Assembly (NCBI GenBank): GCA_024742395.1
Contig: JANSYO010000005.1
Coordinates: 1 to 64,000 of the forward strand
Origin: Cytophagales bacterium
GTDB taxonomy: Bacteria; Bacteroidota; Bacteroidia; Cytophagales; Spirosomataceae
DNA: 64,000 nt
Direction: 5' to 3'
Part shown: positions 46,338-55,397 of the stretch, piece after piece
Position numbering within the stretch: position 1 is the stretch's first letter
Layout: each line of letters opens with the position of its first letter
Translations under genes and position numbers: made by a program
The notes under the pieces: model-generated
The model's database searches: none
What the model saw: the letters and a program-made list of their open reading frames with translations, nothing else
Told to the model about the DNA's origin: nothing

Positions 46338-47972
46338 TTATTGCTCCAAAACCTCCCTTAAACTACTCTTCATCAAATCCTCAATAAGCTCTGTATTCTT
46401 TTCAATCTCACTTTCTAGTTCATCACAAAAAGCCATTAAGGCATTTACTTTTTCTACGATGGCTTTTTGTTCTTCCAAGGGTGGGAGGGCAATAGGAATT
46501 ATATTCATTCTCTTTTGAGGCATCTTGGGTTGTGCCATTCCTGTAATATAATCCTCTAAACTTATAGAATTAATGTACTTTTCAAGATATTCCAGTATTT
46601 CGAAAAATATCGAATCAATAACGTGGGCATGGTTATTAACCCAATACTTTCCTTTTGCAAAAAAGGCAATTGGGGTAGAGCGATTAATCAAATTCGCACC
46701 ATCTTCTCCAATAAGTAATAAATCTTTATCAAAAATGAAATCATTCACACTGTCGATTACCCCTGAAGCTCCATAGTAATCATATTTGCCATTGATTCTA
46801 TCAGCCTTTGTTATTGGTTTCCTTTCTCCATCTCTATTTATTACTATCTCAGCGAACCTACACCAAACCCATCCCTCAGGTAATTCATATGGAATTTCAT
46901 CTTCCTTGATTGGTGGAAGGGGTTTTTCTTTTTTGATTTTTCCTTCTTTGATGAGTTGGGCTTTTTCGGCTTTGATTTTTTCCAGAAGGGTGGGGGCTGA
47001 TTCTAAGGGAGTTCCTTGAGCTTGCCGTTGGTTTCTCCATTTTTCGGTCAGTTTTCCTTGAACGGCAAGTTGGAGTATACTTTCTCTCAGTTTTTTAACT
47101 GCAATTTTTTCAGTGAAGAAGGTTTTAAAATGGTTTTGTAAAAAGGCCCATTCCTTTTTTGTGTCACCATTGGTTAATTGCTGTAGAGCGGAGGTAACAA
47201 AGTCTTCTTTCAGTTGTACTCTGGCTTTGGTTTGCTCTTCCAGAGCCTCGACTTCTTTGAAAAGTTCATTGACAATTTCAACGATGGCTTTTTGTTCTTC
47301 GAGAGGGGGGAGTAGAAATTTAGCATTTAATAAATGCTCTCTAGAAATACCAGGTATTATTCCATTAGAAAGCTCTTTTAGCTTTATTACATAGCTATCT
47401 GCAAAGATTTTTACGAATTCATTTATCACCCATCCATGGCATCTAACTGCCATTATTTGACGAGCAATATGAATCTCTCCCACCTTATTAACAACAACTT
47501 TTCCAATTGTACCCTTGCAAGAAATTAAAACATCATTTACATATGATATAACTTTTGGTGTATCTGTCCATCTTGAGAGAACAATTTCACCTCCTTGTAT
47601 TTGACTCGCCCCAGTTAAATAAGGATATTTTTGCGGATATTGAGAATATTCTTTAGGAGTCAAATCTTGTCCAGAAAGTAATTGTATTGTTTCTCCCAAA
47701 TTGCAATAGAGCCAGTTTTTAGGTATTTCGTTAATTCTCTCATCAATTTTTGGAAATGGTTTTTCTTTGGGGATTTTCTTATCGTTAATTAGTTGTTTTT
47801 TCTCTTTCTTAATTCTTTCAAGCAAAATATGAGCTGACTCCACTTCTGGATTTTCTAAACGCCATTTTGAGGTAAGATTTCCCTGTACAGCCAACTGCAA
47901 AATCAATCCTTTTAGCTCCTCTGCATTTTTGGGGTATATTGTGAGTTCTTTAAAGTGTTCGAGTAGGTGCAT
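46338..47972 (-). CDS. hsdS: Type I restriction-modification specificity subunit
   Basis: A 544-residue HsdS with two target-recognition domains, about residues 75-210 (from IPKNWLYCNLGETI) and 365-500 (from LPEGWVWCRFAEIV). Two copies of LxxLILQLAVQG and of LPPLEEQKAIVE supply the conserved coiled-coil regions that set the spacing of the bipartite target. The start follows directly after the hsdM stop (TAA ATG). The target sequence cannot be predicted. Internal direct repeats could allow domain exchange. Confidence 0.94.
   Translation of the reverse strand: MHLLEHFKELTIYPKNAEELKGLILQLAVQGNLTSKWRLENPEVESAHILLERIKKEKKQLINDKKIPKEKPFPKIDERINEIPKNWLYCNLGETIQLLSGQDLTPKEYSQYPQKYPYLTGASQIQGGEIVLSRWTDTPKVISYVNDVLISCKGTIGKVVVNKVGEIHIARQIMAVRCHGWVINEFVKIFADSYVIKLKELSNGIIPGISREHLLNAKFLLPPLEEQKAIVEIVNELFKEVEALEEQTKARVQLKEDFVTSALQQLTNGDTKKEWAFLQNHFKTFFTEKIAVKKLRESILQLAVQGKLTEKWRNQRQAQGTPLESAPTLLEKIKAEKAQLIKEGKIKKEKPLPPIKEDEIPYELPEGWVWCRFAEIVINRDGERKPITKADRINGKYDYYGASGVIDSVNDFIFDKDLLLIGEDGANLINRSTPIAFFAKGKYWVNNHAHVIDSIFFEILEYLEKYINSISLEDYITGMAQPKMPQKRMNIIPIALPPLEEQKAIVEKVNALMAFCDELESEIEKNTELIEDLMKSSLREVLEQ
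46456..47300 (+). repeat. 20-bp direct repeat inside hsdS
   Basis: The 20-mer beginning ACGATGGC and ending TTCTTC occurs at 46456-46475 and 47281-47300, 825 bp apart, in the codons for the two EEQKAIVE segments. Recombination between copies would delete or duplicate one target-recognition domain. The feature spans both copies and the DNA between. Confidence 0.85.
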
Positions 47973-49409
47973 TTAGCTGAGGGCTTCGGTCAGTACGTTG
48001 ATAATTTTTTCCTGTATGCTACTCACCTTATCTGTGGAGGCATTGTATTTTTTGAGAATAATATCTGGTGAGTCTAAATCATCATTTTCCTGATGTGGGT
48101 TTTTGATGTCCAGATTATATCCCTTGTCTTTTATTTCTTTGGCATCTACTTTCCAGGCATATTTGGCAAAGTCCTCATCCTCACGATTTGTCCACCAAGC
48201 CTTCTCTAAATCAAACTCTTTGATGTCAATCGGTTTGCCTTTGTTATAGCTTTTGACTCCTTCAGGGTACGGGTGTTCAAAATACCAGACTTCTTTCGTT
48301 GGTTTTCCTTTATCGAAAAACAGCACGTTCGTTTTTATGCCGGTGTAGGGGTTAAATACACCATTTGGTAAGCGAATGATGGTATGTAGATTACATCGCT
48401 CCATCAATTCTTCCTTGATTCTGGTTTTTACACCTTCCCCAAATAGGGTTCCATCTGGTAATACCACCGCACAGCGGCCATTATCCTTTAACAAACGAAT
48501 GATCAAGGCCAGAAAAAGATCTGCTGTTTCTTTTGTTCTAAACTTTTGAGGAAAATTGGTCTCGGTACCGTCTTCTTCCACACCTCCAAAAGGTGGGTTA
48601 GTCAAAATGACATCCACCTTATCGCCAGAACCCCAATCGCTATACGGTTTTGAAAGAAGGTTGTCTCTTCGTACAGCAGGTACATCAAAACCATGCAACA
48701 TCAGATTGGTAGTACACAAAAGGTGAGGTAACGGCTTTTTCTCTATTCCAGTAATGGAGTTTTGAAATTTCTCCCTCTCTTCAGGCGTGTTTACCTGTTT
48801 TCTGATGTGATCTATGGTACAAGTCAAAAAGCCACCCGTTCCGCAGGCTGGATCAAGCACTTTTTCGCCCAATTGTGGATTGACCATATCCACCATAAAT
48901 TGGGTAACAGCTCTTGGCGTATAGTATTCACCGGAAGAACCGGCAGATTGCAGCTCCTTTAAGATGGATTCATAGATATCATTAAAAAGGTGGCGGTCTT
49001 TGCTACTGTTAAAGTCAATCTTATTGATCTCATTAATTACCTGACGAAACAGCGTTCCGTTTTTCATGTAATTATAGGTGTCTTCAAAAACCGATCGTAT
49101 GATTTTAGCCTGAGGGCTACTACTTATATCCAGATCTTTCAGGGTAGGGAAGAGCTCGGTATCTATGAACTCCATTAACTCTTCTCCAGTCAAACCTTCT
49201 TCATCGGCAGCCCATTTTTGCCATTTAAGTTTATCAGGAATCGGGCTTTTATAATTTTCAATGGTCAGTTCCCATTCCTCTTCTTTATCGGCAAAGATTT
49301 TCATGAAAATCATCCATACCATCTGCGAGATACGCTGTGCGTCACCATCAACTCCGGTATCTTTCCGCATAATGTCTCTTATGCCTTTTATGTTTGTTGT
49401 TATACTCAT
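47973..49409 (-). CDS. hsdM: Type I restriction-modification DNA methyltransferase
   Basis: An N6-adenine methyltransferase of 478 residues. The helical HsdM N-terminal domain is followed by motif I DPACGTGGF at residues 186-194 and motif IV NPPF at 271-274, which bind S-adenosylmethionine and the target base. It is the methylating part of a type I complex with HsdS and HsdR. The start overlaps the HNH gene stop by 1 nt (TAATG), and hsdS follows directly. Confidence 0.96.
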   Translation of the reverse strand: MSITTNIKGIRDIMRKDTGVDGDAQRISQMVWMIFMKIFADKEEEWELTIENYKSPIPDKLKWQKWAADEEGLTGEELMEFIDTELFPTLKDLDISSSPQAKIIRSVFEDTYNYMKNGTLFRQVINEINKIDFNSSKDRHLFNDIYESILKELQSAGSSGEYYTPRAVTQFMVDMVNPQLGEKVLDPACGTGGFLTCTIDHIRKQVNTPEEREKFQNSITGIEKKPLPHLLCTTNLMLHGFDVPAVRRDNLLSKPYSDWGSGDKVDVILTNPPFGGVEEDGTETNFPQKFRTKETADLFLALIIRLLKDNGRCAVVLPDGTLFGEGVKTRIKEELMERCNLHTIIRLPNGVFNPYTGIKTNVLFFDKGKPTKEVWYFEHPYPEGVKSYNKGKPIDIKEFDLEKAWWTNREDEDFAKYAWKVDAKEIKDKGYNLDIKNPHQENDDLDSPDIILKKYNASTDKVSSIQEKIINVLTEALS

Positions 49410-50260
49410 TAAGCTTGTTTTCTTCCTTTTATTAAATCTTGTAAGTCCTGAACTGAGAGATATTCTCCATCTATATCTCTCCTATGAAGCATCCGATGGC
49501 AATTGGAACAGACCAAAGCCAAATCATCTAGATTATTTATTCTTGCACCTTGACTTATTGGTATTTTGTGGTGACACTCAATAAACCCTTCGCCCAAATC
49601 TCCGTACTGCTTGACGAAATCAAATGAGCAGCACTCACAAAACATCCGATTAGCTTCTGTTGCCTGACTTTTTTTGGTCTTTACAAGCTTGCTGACTCTT
49701 TCTCGAAGGATGTGTTTTTGATAAACAATTTTTTCAATACCTTCCAGAGCCTCAATGTCAATTGGGCCCAGATTCTGATTAAGAATTTCTTCTTCAAGAA
49801 TTTGAACGTTTTCTTTAAACATCCCTTGAAAACTATTCCATACATTAGTTTGTATGTCAGGAAGAGTTCCATTTGGATCAAGCAAGCTTATTTCATAAGA
49901 GCCACCTCGATTTGGTCTTAAAAAGTCCAGTGAATTTGGTTTAGGGTTATAAGCATTTGGGGCTCTTGCAACAACCCTCACTTTTCTTTCCCATTTATAC
50001 CGAATCAGATTTCCAATTTTCACATGGTAGTCAACAGGGGTTACCAGATGGGTTAGTTGAACACTTCCCGTAATATTCGTTTTTTGAAATAATAGAATTA
50101 GGTCTCCTATTTCTGGTTTTAGGGCTTCTTTTTCATCTATATATCTGCTTGACCAGTTAAGCCAAAATTCATCTTCGTCTTCAGGGGCATAATAGGCGAT
50201 GGCATTTCCATCGTCTTTTTTGATATTCTTGACCCACAAAATGTCCTCTGAACTATACAT
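49409..50260 (-). CDS. HNH endonuclease embedded in the hsd operon
   Basis: The C-terminal HNH module is complete: CECC, GFIECHHKIPIS and LALVCSNCHRMLH (residues about 209-262) give the zinc cysteines and catalytic His. The N-terminal 100 residues (ILWVKNIKKDDGNAIAYYAP, GDLILLFQ, GSVQLTHLVTP) look like a PUA/EVE-type beta fold, which in known type IV nucleases reads modified bases. That fold is inferred, not certain. It overlaps hsdR before it and hsdM after it by TAATG junctions. Confidence 0.85.
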   Translation of the reverse strand: MYSSEDILWVKNIKKDDGNAIAYYAPEDEDEFWLNWSSRYIDEKEALKPEIGDLILLFQKTNITGSVQLTHLVTPVDYHVKIGNLIRYKWERKVRVVARAPNAYNPKPNSLDFLRPNRGGSYEISLLDPNGTLPDIQTNVWNSFQGMFKENVQILEEEILNQNLGPIDIEALEGIEKIVYQKHILRERVSKLVKTKKSQATEANRMFCECCSFDFVKQYGDLGEGFIECHHKIPISQGARINNLDDLALVCSNCHRMLHRRDIDGEYLSVQDLQDLIKGRKQA

Positions 50261-52620
50261 TAGGCAATGTTACTGTAAATCTCTTTTTCTAATTCTTTAA
50301 TGGCCTGTTCAAAATCCTCTTTCTTGCCAAATGCTCTTACCAACTCCACCACAGAGCCTATTTTATTGAAGGGATCCAGCTTTAAAATAGCTCCCTTTTC
50401 TATAGAGGTAATACCTTCATTTTCGTATTTGTCCAGCAAACTGATCAATACTTGTCTGGCTGTTTCATTGTATTTGCCAAAATAGTTTCTTTTTCGCACG
50501 TTATTGGCTCTTTCCTGTCTGGTAAGAGGAGGCTGGTTAAACGCTACGTGGCAAATTAAGTCAAAAGGGTCGAGGTCTAAACCAACTTCTTCCTTTAGAG
50601 CATCGAGTAATACGCCATGCTCTGCCAGCTCCTGAATCAAGGCTTCTTTCTTTTCCGTGGAATTCCAGGTATTGATGAAATCATCTAAAGAAGAATAGGT
50701 TTTATCAATGTTTGACTTCGTGTAGTCTTTTAGCGATTCAGTAATAAGCTTACCATCTGCACCGTAGTACTGCACCCTTTCCTGAGCAATGGAAACCGGT
50801 ATATCCTTCACATAATATTTTGATACTCGTAGCTCTGTATTATCAATGAAATCTTCATTGTCATTGTCAAAAGTTTGAGTAGCTGTGTTATCCTCCACCG
50901 TATTTATTACCTCAATCACTTCTTCAAATTCTTCTTCTGTTCGGGGCTCATAAACACTTACCGGTTCACCGTCGAATTTAGGGTCGGCAAAATGATTGGT
51001 ATTCTTTCTGAAATCCATGATGGTGAAGTAAAGCTTGCCTTCGTTTTCTCTAATTCGGGTACCACGGCCTATGATCTGTTTAAATTCAGTCATGGAGCCG
51101 ATATTGGTGTCCAACACAATAAGCTTCACCATTTTGGTGTCAATACCCGTGGTAAGCATTTTGGAGGTAGTTGCTATAACTGGGAATCGTTCTTCAACAT
51201 CGGTGAAGTTGTCCAGTTCTCTTTTTCCAACTTCATCGTCTCCGGTGATTTTGACTACATAGTTTTCATTTTGAGAAACCAGGTCAGCATTCTCATTTAT
51301 CAGGGCCATTCTCATGCGGTTGGCATGGTCAATATCGGTACAGAAAACAATGGTTTTGGCGTAAGGATCAGATGCCCTCAAGAATGAAGTGACACGCTTA
51401 GCAACAATTTGCGTTCGCTCATCAATTACGAGATTCCGATCATAATCTCTTATGTTATAAATTCTGTCTTCAACTTCATTTCCATACTTATCTTTTAAAC
51501 CCTGTGTGGGTCTCCAGCCCTCATCGACGGTAGTACTTACCCGTATCACTTTATATGGAGCCAGAAATCCATCTTCAATTCCCTGTTTCAGAGAATAGGT
51601 GTAAACAGGCTCTCCGAAATAATCTATGTTTGAAACGTCTTTGGTTTCCTTTGGAGTAGCCGTTAGACCTATCTGGGTAGCATTTTCAAAGTAATTAAGC
51701 ACTTCTCTCCAGGCAGAAGCTTCTGAGGCACTTCCCCTGTGACACTCATCTATTATAATTAGGTCAAAAAAGTCACGACTGAACTCCTTGTAAGCATTTT
51801 GAGCTTCCTCTGTGCCAGTCAAACCTTGGTAGAGTGCAAAGTAAATCTGATATGATTTATCAATTTTCCGATGCTTGACAATATGCATGACATCATTACC
51901 GAAAGGAGAGAAATCGCCATTTCTGGTTTGCGTAAGCAGTGCGTTGCGATCCGCCAGAAATAGGATCCGTTTTTTGACTCCAGATTTCCAAAGACGCCAA
52001 ATAATGTTAAATGCAGTGTAGGTTTTACCTGTGCCAGTAGCCATTACAAGTAAGATTTTCTTCTGATCTTTTGCTATAGCCTCTACGGTTCTATTTATAG
52101 CATTTTGCTGGTAATATCGGGGAGATTTGCCTGAATCTTCTACATAGTATTCTTGCTCTATAATCCTACGAACAGGCAGGTGATCCAATCCGGCATTATC
52201 AATGTATTTGTTCCAAAGTTCCTCAGGAGATGGAAATTCGTCCAAACTAATTTCTTTCTCAATCTCGCCTTCTTTGATTGTTTTATCATGAAAAAGAAAG
52301 GAGTCTCCGTTACTGGTAAATACAAAAGGTACCTGAAGGATATCAGCGTATTCCAAAGCCTGTTGCATTCCGCTTCCCACAGAATGTCTATTGTCTTTCG
52401 CTTCAATTATAGCAATTGGCTGGCTTGGCTTGTAGAACAGGAGGTAGTCAGCTTTCTTTCCTTTGCCTCGGGTACACATCCTACCCTGAACAATCACTCT
52501 CCCATCGGTAAAGTAATATTCTTCCCGAACTTGTCGCATCATATCCCAGCCAGCTTTCTCAATAGCTGGATTAATGAATTTGGTACAAATATCTCTTTCA
52601 GTCAGGGATTTCTTGTTCAT
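50260..52620 (-). CDS. hsdR: Type I restriction endonuclease subunit HsdR, EcoEI type
   Basis: Motor and nuclease subunit of 786 residues. The N-terminal PD-(D/E)XK site is Asp58 in KADYLL and Glu73-x-Lys75 in IIEAKD. The SF2 helicase has Walker A ATGTGKT (194-200), motif II DECH (291-294), motif III LTATP and motif VI IGRGTRI. The C-terminus with LTRQERANNVRKRNYFGKY fits the EcoEI R C-terminal domain. It translocates and cuts unmethylated DNA with HsdM and HsdS. It is the first gene of the operon. No obvious -7 motif was found upstream. Confidence 0.95.
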   Translation of the reverse strand: MNKKSLTERDICTKFINPAIEKAGWDMMRQVREEYYFTDGRVIVQGRMCTRGKGKKADYLLFYKPSQPIAIIEAKDNRHSVGSGMQQALEYADILQVPFVFTSNGDSFLFHDKTIKEGEIEKEISLDEFPSPEELWNKYIDNAGLDHLPVRRIIEQEYYVEDSGKSPRYYQQNAINRTVEAIAKDQKKILLVMATGTGKTYTAFNIIWRLWKSGVKKRILFLADRNALLTQTRNGDFSPFGNDVMHIVKHRKIDKSYQIYFALYQGLTGTEEAQNAYKEFSRDFFDLIIIDECHRGSASEASAWREVLNYFENATQIGLTATPKETKDVSNIDYFGEPVYTYSLKQGIEDGFLAPYKVIRVSTTVDEGWRPTQGLKDKYGNEVEDRIYNIRDYDRNLVIDERTQIVAKRVTSFLRASDPYAKTIVFCTDIDHANRMRMALINENADLVSQNENYVVKITGDDEVGKRELDNFTDVEERFPVIATTSKMLTTGIDTKMVKLIVLDTNIGSMTEFKQIIGRGTRIRENEGKLYFTIMDFRKNTNHFADPKFDGEPVSVYEPRTEEEFEEVIEVINTVEDNTATQTFDNDNEDFIDNTELRVSKYYVKDIPVSIAQERVQYYGADGKLITESLKDYTKSNIDKTYSSLDDFINTWNSTEKKEALIQELAEHGVLLDALKEEVGLDLDPFDLICHVAFNQPPLTRQERANNVRKRNYFGKYNETARQVLISLLDKYENEGITSIEKGAILKLDPFNKIGSVVELVRAFGKKEDFEQAIKELEKEIYSNIA

Positions 52621-52946
52621 GGGCTAAAAGGCTACAGAAATCAGAATTTCATTTTGGTGGTTGAATTTTGGTAAAAATAATACTAAAGTGATCGTGAAGC
52701 CACAGAAATACTAAAAATAGAGCGGGTAATAATTTTGAGAAGAAGAAATACGGGGTTTTTCCCATAAAGAAACCCTCAGTTGATTGTTAGTTTTGAATGA
52801 ATCCCAAAATTTACAAAGTCGTGAATTAATGACGACGGTAAACTTTTTTTGTATTCACTTTTGATTTAACGGATATCTTCCTCAAAATGAACGAAGTATA
52901 TTTGATTGGTAAAACCGTTTTGCCCAGTAAAACATTCTTTAATACT
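52621..52946. other. Divergent intergenic region between hsdR and beta-helix gene
   Basis: This AT-rich gap of 326 bp must hold the promoters for the minus-strand hsd operon and the plus-strand beta-helix gene. CACTTTTG at 52857-52864 differs from the -7 consensus in one base and could serve the latter. I see no further gene, tRNA or strong hairpin. Confidence 0.4.
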
Positions 52947-54683
52947 ATGAAAGTCTTCTTAACTTTAGTTCCCGTTTTAATACCGATTCTGGCTGTGACA
53001 CAAAATACGTTTTACGTGTCACCTTCAGGTAATGATGATCATGATGGTTTAATCCCGTCCCCTTGGAAAACTTTTCAAAAAGCGTGTGACAATGTTTCAC
53101 CGGGTGACACGGTCTTTTTCAGAGGTGGTACATACAGAGAAATTGGAATAAACTGTTCGGAAAGTGGAACTGTCATATCACCAATAGTCTATACGAATTA
53201 CGCTGAAGAAGTACCTGTTTTTTCGGGTAGCACATTTAATGTGATTAGAAGTGGCTTTCTCCAAATAACCGCAAATAATGTTATCGTCTCCGGACTTAAA
53301 TTTCAAGAATTCACTGGAAGAGAAAATTTCGGAATTAAAGTTACTGATGTGTCACACAACGTGACACTTTCAAATTTAAAACTCAGCAACCTTTATTTTT
53401 CAAATATTCCCAATGAAAGGCCTGACTCATCCTATCAAACCATGAATCCAATTCTGGTTTTTGGCTCTTCTATATCTAATCCCATAAGTCAGATCACAAT
53501 CGACAATTGCGAAGTATCAAATTGCCGAACAGGTCAAAGCGAAGCAATTGCAATAGTTGGAAATGTTGAGAATTACACCGTGTCACATAACACAATTAGT
53601 AGCACAGGCAATATCGGTATAGTAGCTGCTGGTTATTATAAATGGAACATAAATGGTTTAGAATTAATACAGACCAGAAATGGGTTAATCAAAGGCAATA
53701 TCGTAGATGGATGCAAAGGTCTAAAAGCCTTAGCCGCCGGAATTTATATTGATGGGGCTAAGGAAGTGATTGTTGAAGGAAATATATGCAAAAATGGTCA
53801 AAGAGGATTTGCCGTTAATTGTGAAAACCATACCAATGTATCTGGTGCCACCGCCTCAAATAATATCCTCCGTAGTAATCTTGCTTACAATAATTCACGA
53901 GGCGGTATTAGCATTGGCTCATGTCGTGGAGGTGACACGTGCAAATATGCAATTGTACAAAGCACATGGGTAATTAATAATACCACATATAATAATTTTG
54001 ACAATTCTGTCTTAGAGCTTACTGAAACAATGCCAATAGATTTTGGGGAATTAATATTAGATGCATCGGAAAACACACAAATTCGAAACAATATATTTTC
54101 TTCCACAATTTCTGGTAGATGGAATCTCCAAATAAGCAATCAAAAAACTCCTCAATTTGTCAATAATTTAGATTCAGACTATAATATATGGCAATTCGCA
54201 GAACCAAATTGGCCGGTTTTTCAGCTAAATAATTACATCGTTAATGGTCTTTCTGCCTATCAAAACTCCTCTGGACAAGAGCAAAACTCACTTTTTCAGA
54301 ACATTAACTTTAAAAACCCTTCAACAGGCGACTTTAGATTGATTAATGAGTATTCACCTGCGTTTGATTTTGGAGACACTCAAAGCACAACAATCTCTTT
54401 TGCTGGTGTCACAGATTTATCAGGAAAAGCAAGAATGAAGCACCTAAAACTTGATGCCGGTGCATACGAATATACGTGTGTCAAATCAGATATTAGTATT
54501 AACACCCCTTTACCGTATGACATTTACCACTTTGAAACAGTTGGTTCTATAAATTTCAACACCCTCGTGACACAAAACCAACGTGTCACACTAGTTGCCA
54601 AGAAAGCAATCAATCTTCAATCAGGTGCATTAACAAATTTAGGTTCTGTGTTCAAATTGGAAATTGGCGGGTGCGTAGAGTAG
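52947..54683 (+). CDS. Secreted right-handed beta-helix protein with 3-coathanger domain
   Basis: ATG 52947 gives a signal peptide (MKVFLTLVPVLIPILAVTQ); an upstream ATG at 52887 would bury it. TFYVSPSGNDDHDGLIPSPW and GDTVFFRGGTY are the usual opening of DUF1565/PbH1-type beta-helix proteins, and repeated N-asparagine ladders follow to about residue 450. The last 70 residues match the 3-coathanger stack domain found in Bacteroidota surface proteins. It probably binds or cleaves a polysaccharide, and no lyase site is evident. It is cargo between two defence loci. Confidence 0.82.
   Translation: MKVFLTLVPVLIPILAVTQNTFYVSPSGNDDHDGLIPSPWKTFQKACDNVSPGDTVFFRGGTYREIGINCSESGTVISPIVYTNYAEEVPVFSGSTFNVIRSGFLQITANNVIVSGLKFQEFTGRENFGIKVTDVSHNVTLSNLKLSNLYFSNIPNERPDSSYQTMNPILVFGSSISNPISQITIDNCEVSNCRTGQSEAIAIVGNVENYTVSHNTISSTGNIGIVAAGYYKWNINGLELIQTRNGLIKGNIVDGCKGLKALAAGIYIDGAKEVIVEGNICKNGQRGFAVNCENHTNVSGATASNNILRSNLAYNNSRGGISIGSCRGGDTCKYAIVQSTWVINNTTYNNFDNSVLELTETMPIDFGELILDASENTQIRNNIFSSTISGRWNLQISNQKTPQFVNNLDSDYNIWQFAEPNWPVFQLNNYIVNGLSAYQNSSGQEQNSLFQNINFKNPSTGDFRLINEYSPAFDFGDTQSTTISFAGVTDLSGKARMKHLKLDAGAYEYTCVKSDISINTPLPYDIYHFETVGSINFNTLVTQNQRVTLVAKKAINLQSGALTNLGSVFKLEIGGCVE
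52995..54589 (+). repeat. Ten copies of the heptamer GTGACAC/GTGTCAC
   Basis: Copies start at 52995, 53016, 53104, 53349, 53361, 53580, 53932, 54406, 54567 and 54583, five in each orientation, all in the beta-helix gene. Several encode Val-Thr or Val-Ser pairs. Two appear as close inverted pairs (53349/53361 and 54567/54583). Confidence 0.8.
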
Positions 54684-54920
54684 TTAAAAATTGACCATTT
54701 ACTGAAAAATTCAACTTCTGAACTTAATTAAGTTGTGTTAATAATTCTGAGAATAATTTTGTGCCACACCTTTTGTAAAAGCTAATCTGAAAATATATGT
54801 CTCCCTTAAAAAGTATAAGGTAAAAAATAGAAAAGACCAAATAATAAATGTCTAAGGCATGAGTTCAATTAATTTCCTATTTTAGAAATTATTTAGGCTA
54901 ATCTATTAAACACAATTGCA

Positions 54921-55397
54921 ATGTGGCATTTAATTCCCGCAGCTATAATTGGTCATCTAATTCTCACAAGGGATGAAGACTCAGGATTCTATGAAAAAAT
55001 AGAACTGGACTACCGACGTATTTATGTCTGTCACTCTTTTTACGACTCACGTTCTTACAAACAATTAATTAAGAAACTCAAACTATCTGAAGATTTTAAA
55101 ATTTGGAACCATTCGATTCCGGAGCACAAACAGCGGAAGGTGAAAAATGATGAGGAATTGAGAGCTATTTTCAGAAGGCAAATGGCAGGATGTACGTATG
55201 TATTTGTTTATGCGAATAGCAATCTTCCCCAAAAATCGTACGTAAAAATGGAGCTTGAAGTAGCACAAGAGTTGGGAAAGACTATTTATGCGGTAAGACC
55301 AAAGGGAACATACTACATTCCTCAATTCATTAAGAAATTTGACCCTGAATATATCTGGAATGATATCAGGACTTTACAGAAAACTTTGGGGAGATGA
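54921..55397 (+). CDS. ThsB-like TIR-fold protein (DUF1863/MTH538 type)
   Basis: A 158-residue protein. After a hydrophobic N-terminus (WHLIPAAIIGHLIL) comes a TIR-like core: RRIYVCHSFYDSRSYKQLIK as strand A and box 1, then IWNHSIPEH, CTYVFVYANSNLPQKSYVKM and ELEVAQELGKTIYAVRP. The pattern matches the DUF1863 TIR-like group, which includes the Thoeris ThsB sensors that make NAD-derived signals. The candidate catalytic Glu lies in VKMELEVA. No ThsA (SIR2-SLOG) gene is present. Its stop overlaps the start of the Roco-TIR gene by 4 bp. Confidence 0.8.
   Translation: MWHLIPAAIIGHLILTRDEDSGFYEKIELDYRRIYVCHSFYDSRSYKQLIKKLKLSEDFKIWNHSIPEHKQRKVKNDEELRAIFRRQMAGCTYVFVYANSNLPQKSYVKMELEVAQELGKTIYAVRPKGTYYIPQFIKKFDPEYIWNDIRTLQKTLGR

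Noticed and set aside
50875-51387. A 170-codon plus-strand frame inside hsdR
   Set aside because: It lies antisense to the helicase region of a clearly functional hsdR, has no motif or promoter, and reads as a by-product of hsdR codon use.
52153-52674. A 173-codon plus-strand frame over the start of hsdR
   Set aside because: Antisense to the conserved N-terminal nuclease domain of hsdR, with no recognisable domain.
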